Below, one piece after another: positions 1-5,370 of a stretch of 7,629 nucleotides of DNA. The translations under genes and the position numbers were made by a program. This stretch comes from an uncultured Verrucomicrobiota bacterium (lineage in GTDB: Bacteria > Verrucomicrobiota > Verrucomicrobiae > Opitutales > Opitutaceae). Where the stretch lies: assembly GCA_946482165.1 (NCBI GenBank), contig CAMLQS010000245.1, positions 1-7,629 on the forward strand, given 5' to 3'. Position 1 is the stretch's first letter. Every line of letters starts with the position of its first letter. The notes below the pieces were generated by a model. The model saw only the letters and a list, made by a program, of their open reading frames with translations. It was not told where the DNA came from and did not search any database.

Positions 1-498
1 TCCAGCCGCCCCGGCGTCGGGACGATCGCCAGGATGTTCATTCCGCTTCGTCCCGCCGATGTTCCCGCTCCGCCCCAGGCTGGCGCCCCTTCGCCTGTTT
101 TAGGCCTGGCCGGGCGCGTCGTGCTCGTCGTCGACGACGAGGCGCCGGTGCGCGACGTCGTGCGCAACATCCTCGCCTGGGCCGGCTGCGAGGTTCTCTG
201 CGCGGCCGACGTGGAGGCCGCCTTCAGCCAGATTCAGGCGGCCGGACCGCGCCTGCATCTCGTCGTCACGGACCTGGCCATGCCGCTGGTCTCGGGCGTG
301 ACGTTCATCGAGGTTTTGCGCAGCCGCCGTCCGGACCTTCCGATCCTGGTGCTGACCGGCGCCGACACGCGAGACAACCTTCCCGAGTCGGTGCGCCCCC
401 ATGTGAAGGGCGTGCTCGGCAAACCCTGCGACGCCAACACCCTCCTGTCCGCCGCCGTGCAGGCCATTCGCCTTTCGCCTGAAAAGGCGTCGCCCTGA
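1..498 (+). CDS. Hybrid sensor histidine kinase, C-terminal fragment (end of ATPase domain plus receiver domain)
   Basis: The 3' end of a gene that begins before the window. An ATG at 34 could start a 154-residue stand-alone receiver, but the frame is open from base 1. The residues before and across that ATG, SSRPGVGTIARMFIPL, match the end of a GHKL ATPase domain (pattern S-x-P-G-x-G-T followed by a hydrophobic strand ending in P), as also seen near residue 519 of the next kinase. I therefore read it as the tail of a hybrid kinase. A Pro/Ala linker leads to a full receiver domain. Numbered from the ATG at 34, the acidic pair is D34/D35, the phospho-acceptor is D80 in VVTDLAMP, the switch Thr is T108 and the conserved Lys is K130 in GKP. 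A receiver fused behind a kinase normally relays phosphate to an Hpt protein or tunes the kinase. The gene ends in TGA 75 nt before the next kinase, in the same direction and frame. The receiver is certain. The fusion to a kinase is strongly suggested but needs the upstream sequence. Confidence 0.85.
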   Translation, partial: SSRPGVGTIARMFIPLRPADVPAPPQAGAPSPVLGLAGRVVLVVDDEAPVRDVVRNILAWAGCEVLCAADVEAAFSQIQAAGPRLHLVVTDLAMPLVSGVTFIEVLRSRRPDLPILVLTGADTRDNLPESVRPHVKGVLGKPCDANTLLSAAVQAIRLSPEKASP

Positions 499-504
499 GG
501 AGGT
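497..504 (+). promoter_or_regulatory. Orphan Shine-Dalgarno-like motif between the two kinases
   Basis: GAGGAGGT overlaps the TGA stop of the upstream kinase and is close to an ideal ribosome binding site. No ATG, GTG or TTG follows within normal spacing in any frame. The first ATG in the kinase frame is at 574, about 70 nt away and itself lacking a ribosome binding site. The motif may hold terminating ribosomes for re-initiation, or may be chance. Confidence 0.3.
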
Positions 505-573
505 TTCCGAAAACGCGCTGTCGCCGACTACGCGCTGGCCGCCCCGGGGCCGTCCGCCAACACTACCCAAGCG

Positions 574-2610
574 ATGCCCTTTTTTCTGCGTTTTCTCGCT
601 CCCTTGAAAGGCGCCTCCGCAACGGTGGCCTTCGACCCGGCGTGGGGCGTCTTCCTCGACACCGTTCCGGCGATGATCTGGGTCGCCGACAACGCGGGCC
701 GCATCCTCTACGCGAACGCGGCGTGGCGCGATGCGACGGGCGTCCGGGGCAAGATCGGCGAGATAGACGACCTGGTGCATCCCGAAGATCGGGAGCGGCT
801 CGGCCCCACGGGCGACCTGCACTCGGGCGGTTCCACCGCCTTCGAGTTCCGTCTGCGGCGGGCCGACGGCCAGTTTCGCTGGGTGCTGGAAAACATCCGC
901 CCCTGGTGCGACGCCAAGGGCGCCCATCTCGGGTTTATCGGCAGCGCAACCGATATCCATGAGCAAAGGCGCCACGAAAGGCGCCTGTCGCTCATCGCCT
1001 TGCGCCAGACTTCGCTCGCCTGTTTCGGCCGTTTCATTGTCGAGCAATCCGACATGGCGGTCGTGGCGACCGAGGCGGTGCGGCTTTTCTGCGAGCATCT
1101 CACCTTTCAAGCCGGAGTCCTGATCCGCCCCGGCGCCGGAGATTCCGCCGCCCCTTGCGTCGTCTGCTCCCGCGGCCTGCCGGACGGGGTCCGACCCGTG
1201 CTCGCGCCGTTTCCGACGGCCGGCGTGCCGCTGCACTTTCCCGAGGACCGGGACGAGTTTCCCGTCGACGGGGAATGGCTCGACGCCGAAGGCTGGCTAG
1301 ACGGGCTCGCCGTGCCGGTCGATCAGGCCGCCCCGGAGCTGGGCTGGTTCGTCGGCCTCTCCCGCGAGGGAGCCGACGCGCCGCCGTCGCTCAGCTATGC
1401 CCGCGATCTCCTCTCGATCTTCGCGGTCGCGGAGGCGCGCCAGCGGGCGGAGCGCGATTTGCGAGCGGGCAGCGAGCGGGCGCTGCAGATTCAAAAGATG
1501 GAGGCGGTCGGCCTCCTCGCCGGAGGCGTCGCGCATGATTTCAACAACCTGCTCACCGCCATCCGCTGCATCGCCGAGCTCCTGCGCGAGGACTTGCCCG
1601 ACGAGGCGCAGCGTTCGCGCGCCGACGACATTCTTCACGCCGCCAGCCGGGCCGGCCATCTGGTGCGCCAGCTTCTCGCGTTCAGCCGGCACGAGGTGGT
1701 GCAGCCCGAGCCCGTCGACCTGCAGACGCTCGTCGACAATCTGCGCGGCTTCATTCGTTCCCTTCTGAGCGAGCATATCCGGATCGACTTCGCGCTGGGG
1801 GATCACCCCGCCTGGTGTCACGCCGACCCCAAGCAGGTGGAGCAGGTGCTTTTCAACCTCTGCCTGAACGCGCGGGACGTGATGATCGTCGAAGGCACCC
1901 TGCGGGTGAGCGTCGGGCCGGGACCGATGTCGGCCGCGGGCGAGAAACAGGTGCGCCTCTCGGTGGCCGACACCGGCCCGGGCATCCCGCCGCAGGTGGC
2001 CGGCCATCTCTTCCAACCATTCTTCACCACCAAGCCGCGTGGTCGCGGGACCGGGCTCGGGCTCGCGGCCTCGCGTTCCATCGCGCGGGGATTCGGCGGC
2101 GATCTCACCTTCGAGACGGAAGCGGGCCGGGGCACGGTTTTTCATCTCGATCTGCCGGAGCTCTCCAATCCCTACGGCATGGGGCCCGAATCCGCCCCCG
2201 CCGCGCCGGCCTGCGGTCGCAAGTGCTCGATCCTGCTCGTGGAGGACGACGATCTCGTGCGCACCATCACGAGGCTTCTTGCCGAGTCTTTCGGTCACAA
2301 CGTCGTTCCCTTTGGCGACGCTCGCGAGGCGCTTGCCTGGGCCGAGCAGGGCGGGTTGCAGACCGTCGATCTGGTTATGACCGATATCGTCATGCCGGGC
2401 ATGAGCGGCCATGCCTTGGCCAAGCGGTTGCGCAGACTCCGGCCCGATATCCCGCTGCTCTACATGTCGGGTTATGTCGACGACGAGGAAACCCGCGCGG
2501 CCATCGGGCAGCCCGGGGTCGCGTTTCTGGCGAAGCCGTTTTCCAATCACGAATTCGTGAGCCGGCTGGAGCTGGCCCTCGCCTCGATGCCAGTGAGCGC
2601 GGCGCAATGA
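574..2610 (+). CDS. Hybrid sensor histidine kinase (PAS, GAF-like, HisKA, HATPase, receiver)
   Basis: A 678-residue sensor kinase that autophosphorylates on His and passes the phosphate to its own receiver. A PAS fold spans about residues 25-128 (FLDTVPAMIWVADNAG at the start, GFIGSATDIHE at the end). Residues about 145-285 look like a degenerate GAF domain, and a short coiled coil (285-310) leads into the kinase. The H-box is GGVAHDFNN with H320, of the NtrB-like type. The ATPase shows the N-box Asn N432 (NARDVM), G1 DTGPG (466-470), F-box FQPFFTT and G2 GTGLGL (492-497). The receiver (about 552-670) has E557/D558/D559, acceptor D604 in MTDIVMPG, S632 and K654. I see no transmembrane segment, so it is probably cytosolic and senses an internal signal through PAS/GAF. 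The ATG at 574 has no clear Shine-Dalgarno, but PAS homology begins near residue 26, so the start cannot be much later. It follows the preceding kinase in tandem and is probably co-transcribed with it. There is no Hpt or output domain. The input signal cannot be named. Confidence 0.95.
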   Translation: MPFFLRFLAPLKGASATVAFDPAWGVFLDTVPAMIWVADNAGRILYANAAWRDATGVRGKIGEIDDLVHPEDRERLGPTGDLHSGGSTAFEFRLRRADGQFRWVLENIRPWCDAKGAHLGFIGSATDIHEQRRHERRLSLIALRQTSLACFGRFIVEQSDMAVVATEAVRLFCEHLTFQAGVLIRPGAGDSAAPCVVCSRGLPDGVRPVLAPFPTAGVPLHFPEDRDEFPVDGEWLDAEGWLDGLAVPVDQAAPELGWFVGLSREGADAPPSLSYARDLLSIFAVAEARQRAERDLRAGSERALQIQKMEAVGLLAGGVAHDFNNLLTAIRCIAELLREDLPDEAQRSRADDILHAASRAGHLVRQLLAFSRHEVVQPEPVDLQTLVDNLRGFIRSLLSEHIRIDFALGDHPAWCHADPKQVEQVLFNLCLNARDVMIVEGTLRVSVGPGPMSAAGEKQVRLSVADTGPGIPPQVAGHLFQPFFTTKPRGRGTGLGLAASRSIARGFGGDLTFETEAGRGTVFHLDLPELSNPYGMGPESAPAAPACGRKCSILLVEDDDLVRTITRLLAESFGHNVVPFGDAREALAWAEQGGLQTVDLVMTDIVMPGMSGHALAKRLRRLRPDIPLLYMSGYVDDEETRAAIGQPGVAFLAKPFSNHEFVSRLELALASMPVSAAQ

Positions 2611-2723
2611 GGAACGACGCCTCTTTCAGCGGCGGGCGTGGCGAAACCCCGACGCCGTTTCGCGGCCGGCTTCCGCTACATCGATAGGTTTGTCATAGCC
2701 GCGCGCGTTCCCGGGCGCGCCGC

Positions 2724-2747
2724 TTGAGCGATGCCTTGAGCCATGCC
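2724..2747. repeat. Tandem 12-bp direct repeat, two copies
   Basis: TTGAGCGATGCC at 2724-2735 is followed directly by TTGAGCCATGCC at 2736-2747, an 11/12 match. It lies in the non-coding stretch between the kinase stop and its terminator. It could be a slippage duplication or a pair of half-sites; there is no evidence for protein binding. Confidence 0.6.
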
Positions 2748-2759
2748 CGGCCCGAACCA

Positions 2760-2779
2760 CACGGCCGGGGACGGCCGTG
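2760..2779 (+). other. Perfect 8-bp hairpin with GGGA (GNRA-type) loop upstream of the terminator
   Basis: CACGGCCG (2760-2767) pairs with CGGCCGTG (2772-2779) around the loop GGGA, which has the GNRA pattern in plus-strand RNA. No T-run follows on either strand, so it is not an intrinsic terminator by itself. It abuts the terminator stem and shares its last base with it, so the two would stack or compete at one base pair. It may protect the kinase mRNA 3' end. Confidence 0.5.
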
Positions 2780-2807
2780 GCTGCGACTGTCAGGACGCAG
2801 CCTTTTT
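2779..2807 (+). terminator. Rho-independent terminator after the second hybrid kinase
   Basis: GGCTGCG (2779-2785) pairs perfectly with CGCAGCC (2796-2802) across a 10-nt loop, and a run of five T (2803-2807) follows. This is the standard form for plus-strand termination, about 170 nt after the kinase stop. On the minus strand the run is on the wrong side, so it does not end the converging operon. The stop codon of the 125-residue minus-strand gene (2792-2790) lies in the loop, so one short sequence serves both 3' ends. Confidence 0.8.
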
Positions 2808-3167
2808 GCCGTAGGCGCGCAGCGCGCCGGCGGCGGAGACTCCGCCGGTCGCGGCGGGCGGGCGCGGGGCGCCGAGGCTGCAACGCAGGAGGAGCTGTTC
2901 GTTTTCGCGGTCGAGATGGAGGATCTGCAGGTGGCGCTGGCGCGCTTGCTCCAGCGCTTCGCCACCGTGTTCCCCGGGATCGGCCGGCCGGGAACGGAGC
3001 GCCGCGAGGCTTTGGTCCAGGAGCGCGGCGACGGCGCGTTTGCGCTCCCGCCAGGCTTCGTCGGGCGGACACCCTTCGTTTTTGAGAATGCGATTCTCCT
3101 CGATGCAGAGGCGGTGCAGGTCGTCGCAGATCGCGAGATGGCGGGCGAGGAGGTCGGGAAGGCTCAT
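2790..3167 (-). CDS. Small helical protein of unknown function, FlgN/FliT-like in shape
   Basis: A 125-residue protein I do not recognise from its motifs. The ATG (3167-3165) overlaps the TGA of the upstream TPR gene in an ATGA, with no Shine-Dalgarno in front, so it is probably translated by ribosomes finishing the TPR gene. A longer reading in this frame, from further upstream, is an Arg/Pro-rich shadow of the TPR gene. Three amphipathic helices are predicted by eye: about 2-29 (DLLARHLAICDDLHRLC onward), 37-58 (DEAWRERKRAVAALLDQ) and 67-97 (ALEQARQ to ENEQLLLR). A Gly/Ala/Pro-rich tail with a KK near the end follows. There is no signal peptide or membrane segment, so it should be cytosolic. 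Size, all-helical build and an E-x-x-x-L/R-x-x-x-K rhythm recall flagellar export chaperones (FlgN, FliT), but without a diagnostic motif. That is a guess; a general coiled-coil adaptor is just as possible. Confidence 0.65.
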   Translation of the reverse strand: MSLPDLLARHLAICDDLHRLCIEENRILKNEGCPPDEAWRERKRAVAALLDQSLAALRSRPADPGEHGGEALEQARQRHLQILHLDRENEQLLLRCSLGAPRPPAATGGVSAAGALRAYGKKAAS

Positions 3168-4432
3168 GATTCGGGGGGGCGAGGCAGCGAATCCGCGCCG
3201 GCGCCGGCTCGCAACCGCCGGATCTGGTTCTCGGTGTTCCCCGCCCATTCGAGCTGCCGGCTGCGCCAGCGCGCCTGGATCAGCAGTTCGTGCGCGAGCG
3301 CATTTTCCTTCGGCGCATTTTCCAGCAACTCGGCGAGTTCGCCGTAGGCGGCCCGCGCCTCGTCGGGGAGCCTGAGTTCCTCCAGGCAGCGGCCTATTTC
3401 GTAGAGCGCGGTCGCGCGCGCGTCCGTCCCCGGGTCGAGCAGGGCGAGGGCCCGGTAGAGCAGGAGGGCGGAATGCGGCTCGGCGGATTGCTGAAAACGC
3501 CGCGCCAGAAAATAGCCCGCGCGCAGCTGCCACTCCCGCCAGATCGCCGGATCGGCCGCCGAACTGGTGGCGCGCAACAGTTCCAGCGTGACGCGAAGCG
3601 CGGCCTCGTTCCGGCCGTCCTCCGCGTGGACGCGGGCAAGAAGGAAGCGCGCCTCCGCGGCCTCGGCCGCCTCGCCGTCCCGGACGAGCAGACGCTCCAG
3701 CGTGTTCACGGCGGCGGCGCGTTCCCCGGCGAGGAGCTCCGCCTGCGCGGTGCGGAAACGGGCGCGGGCGCGGTCCGCGGGCGCGAGATCGAGCGCGTCG
3801 AGGCGTTTGAAAAAACGGATCGCCTCGGTGGTGTCGCCGGCGGCGAAGTGGGTTTCCGCGATCTCGAACTGCGCGGTGCGCACGAGCCGCCGGTAGTCCT
3901 CGGTGTCCGCCTCCGGCAGGCGAAGGGTCGACTGGATCACCGAATAGAATCGGGCGATGGCCAGGCGAGGCGCGCCGAGTTCGCGCAGGGTGCGCCCGAG
4001 CTCGATCATGGCGAGCGGGACCCCGTGCCAGCCGGGATGATCGCGCAGGAGGTGCTCGTAGGTCGCGGACGCCTTCACGCCCTCGCCGGCCACGCGGTAG
4101 GCGCGCGCGAGATGGAGCAACGCCGGCGCGGCCTCGTCCCCTTTTGCCAGCCGCAGCGCCTGCCGCGCGGCCGAGATCGCGGACTCGGCGTCTTTCGCCG
4201 CGAGCTTTTTTTCCGAGAGCCGAAGGAGGCCGGCATAGTCCGCCGCGCGTTGATCGGGCGGATTCCGCAGGCCCGACCGCAGTTCGTCCGGCCCGGGAGC
4301 GGGCGCGGCGGGGGATGCGGCTTCGTTCGGCGTATCGCCGGGCTCGGGCGGGGGCGGCCCGTCCGCCAGGAGGACGCGCGCCGCGGCCGCAAAAAGGAGG
4401 GCGCAAAGGAAACGGATGGGCGGGGACGTCAT
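3164..4432 (-). CDS. Secreted or periplasmic tetratricopeptide-repeat protein
   Basis: A 422-residue protein built almost wholly of TPR-like helical pairs, which act as protein-binding scaffolds. The N-terminus has a Sec-type signal: R7 and then a hydrophobic run to about A23 (FLCALLFAAAARVLLA), probably cut before DG. C10 sits too early for a usual lipobox. A Pro-rich spacer (25-60) follows. About eight repeats run from residue 65 to about 398, for example 102-132 (LLHLARAYRVAGEGVKA), 183-213 (AQFEIAETHFAAGDTTEAI), 260-290 and 340-372 (ALYEIGRCLEELRLPDEA), all with the G/A-spaced TPR pattern. The ATG (4432-4430) overlaps the TGA of the upstream gene as ATGA, and its own stop overlaps the next start in the same way. 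This middle gene is thus coupled to both neighbours, which suggests a fixed-ratio complex. It resembles envelope TPR proteins of the BamD/CpoB kind in architecture only. The partner is unknown. Confidence 0.85.
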   Translation of the reverse strand: MTSPPIRFLCALLFAAAARVLLADGPPPPEPGDTPNEAASPAAPAPGPDELRSGLRNPPDQRAADYAGLLRLSEKKLAAKDAESAISAARQALRLAKGDEAAPALLHLARAYRVAGEGVKASATYEHLLRDHPGWHGVPLAMIELGRTLRELGAPRLAIARFYSVIQSTLRLPEADTEDYRRLVRTAQFEIAETHFAAGDTTEAIRFFKRLDALDLAPADRARARFRTAQAELLAGERAAAVNTLERLLVRDGEAAEAAEARFLLARVHAEDGRNEAALRVTLELLRATSSAADPAIWREWQLRAGYFLARRFQQSAEPHSALLLYRALALLDPGTDARATALYEIGRCLEELRLPDEARAAYGELAELLENAPKENALAHELLIQARWRSRQLEWAGNTENQIRRLRAGAGADSLPRPPES

Positions 4433-4929
4433 TTTATGTCGTAGGTCGCGCGGCTGGCGGCTTTCGGCGGAGCGGAAAAATATGGCAGCAAATCTTCCAC
4501 GGAGACCGGCCTCGTCGGCGCGTAGCCATCGGGCAGGATCGGAAGACCGGCGGGAGAATCGGGGGAAACGGGCTGCGCGGCGGTTCCGTTTATCGCGTCG
4601 GAGGAGATCGCGTTCCCCGCTTCGGACGGTGTCTCTCGGCCGGATTTCTCGCCGGGCCGCGCATCGTGGACCGGCGGCGTCTCCGCCGTGGAGATCGTCG
4701 AGTCCGCCGCCTCGACGGGCTTGGGAGGCGGAGGGGTGGCGCCGCGGGCCGCCGCGAAACGCAGGGCGGACGGTGCCGACTGGAGCAGGTAGGGGAGCGG
4801 TTCCGGCGCGCCGCGGGCCGCCGACTGGTTCGCGAGAAGAAGGGTGAGCATGAGCCCCGACGCGGACGCGCTTTTCCGCACGCGGCTCGCGCGGTCGGAA
4901 GCGGGCGAAGGATGTGGCGGCACGGGCAT
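4429..4929 (-). CDS. Pro/Ala-rich exported protein of unknown function, first gene of the operon
   Basis: A 166-residue protein I do not recognise. Residues 13-39 form a possible Sec signal: basic RASRVRK, then a short hydrophobic core GLMLTLLLA and a small-residue cleavage region before APEP. After PYLLQSAPSALRF (47-58) comes a long, probably disordered stretch rich in P, A, S and T (60-135). A more ordered end follows, with PVSVEDLLPYF (141-151) and a basic tail. The start is uncertain: the ATG at 4929 has no ribosome binding site, and an internal ATG at 4851 (M27) lies inside the signal core. The TGA overlaps the next start (ATGA), which supports this frame as coding. A low-complexity exported protein coupled to a TPR protein suggests a ligand or anchor for those repeats; that is inference. 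A minus-strand terminator lies 127 nt upstream of its ATG. Confidence 0.6.
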   Translation of the reverse strand: MPVPPHPSPASDRASRVRKSASASGLMLTLLLANQSAARGAPEPLPYLLQSAPSALRFAAARGATPPPPKPVEAADSTISTAETPPVHDARPGEKSGRETPSEAGNAISSDAINGTAAQPVSPDSPAGLPILPDGYAPTRPVSVEDLLPYFSAPPKAASRATYDIK

Positions 4930-5055
4930 GGCGCGGGTCGGGGCGGCGACGGGAAACTCAAACGCCGTGGCGACTCCGCAGACGCTATCGGCACCGGACC
5001 GGGCGGGCTTGAGCCCAAATTCATCCGTCGGGGAAGACGCCTAGCCGGCGAGTGG

Positions 5056-5088
5056 AAAAAATCCCCGCGTCCGGTGCCGGACGCGGGG
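5056..5088 (-). terminator. Strong minus-strand rho-independent terminator with no known gene upstream
   Basis: CCCCGCGTCCGG (5063-5074) and CCGGACGCGGGG (5077-5088) are a perfect 12-bp inverted repeat. The two-base centre plus opened end pairs would form the loop. Read on the minus strand, the stem is followed by one A and then six T (5061-5056). On the plus strand no T-run follows, so its direction is minus. No accepted minus-strand gene ends here: the next upstream gene is on the plus strand, and the first operon gene starts 127 nt further on. It could be an attenuator in the operon leader, the end of a small RNA from 5090-5350, or insulation against antisense transcription. Confidence 0.78.
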
Positions 5089-5354
5089 TTGCAGGGCCTG
5101 CGTCACACCGGAGCGTGGCGCGGGAAAGGGCGGACTGCCTCCTGATATCGGCGAGCGGCGGGAAAACTTGAGGAGCATCTTTGGGCGCCCCGGCCCCGCG
5201 CGGGAAAGCAAGGCTCTGGCAACAGGTGGTATGGGCAACAATCCTCATCCGATCCCGGGGGGAATTGTTTAGCCTGAACGCAGGCGAGGTGTAAGACAGA
5301 GCGCGCTGCGTTTTTGTCGCTCCGGCGTCGCGCAACATTTCCCCACGAATCGGC

Positions 5355-5360
5355 AAGGAA
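5355..5360 (+). promoter_or_regulatory. Ribosome binding site that sets the sigma-54 regulator start
   Basis: AAGGAA ends 10 nt before the ATG at 5371. This favours that ATG over an in-frame TTG at 5314, which lies upstream of any receiver homology. The spacing is at the long end of normal. Confidence 0.5.
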
Positions 5361-5370
5361 CTCCCCACCC

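Larger units (their letters stand above)
4930..5370. other. 441-nt divergent intergenic region between the operon and the sigma-54 regulator
   Basis: The stretch separates a minus-strand operon from a plus-strand regulator and must carry promoters for at least one of them. It contains the minus-strand terminator at 5056-5088. I see no convincing -35/-10 pair and no good TGGCAC-N5-TTGC sigma-54 site on either strand. A minus-strand reading of 115 residues (from 5368) runs through the terminator stem and shows no family features, so I do not accept it as a gene. No tRNA, SRP, tmRNA or known riboswitch core was recognisable. Confidence 0.6.

Noticed and set aside
34..498. Stand-alone single-domain response regulator starting at ATG 34
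   Set aside because: The frame is open to base 1, and the residues around the ATG match the end of a kinase ATPase domain, so this is more likely an internal Met of a hybrid kinase.
1297..2607. Minus-strand 436-residue frame opposite the second hybrid kinase
   Set aside because: The plus strand carries unmistakable kinase and receiver motifs; the antisense frame is open only because of GC-rich codons.
3168..4406. Long minus-strand Arg/Pro-rich reading frame over the TPR gene
   Set aside because: It is an off-frame shadow of the TPR gene; only its last 125 codons, after the ATGA overlap, look like protein.
5161..5240. SAH-riboswitch-like string (GAGGAGC ... AGGCTC ... CAAC) on the plus strand
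   Set aside because: The expected GCGCUC partner segment and pairing are missing, so the resemblance is partial and probably chance.
5021..5368. Minus-strand 115-residue protein in the intergenic region
   Set aside because: It runs through the 12-bp terminator stem and T-run and shows no family motif.
5314..5370. N-terminal extension of the sigma-54 regulator from TTG 5314
   Set aside because: The extra 19 residues are Arg-rich and outside the receiver fold, and a ribosome binding site sits before ATG 5371.
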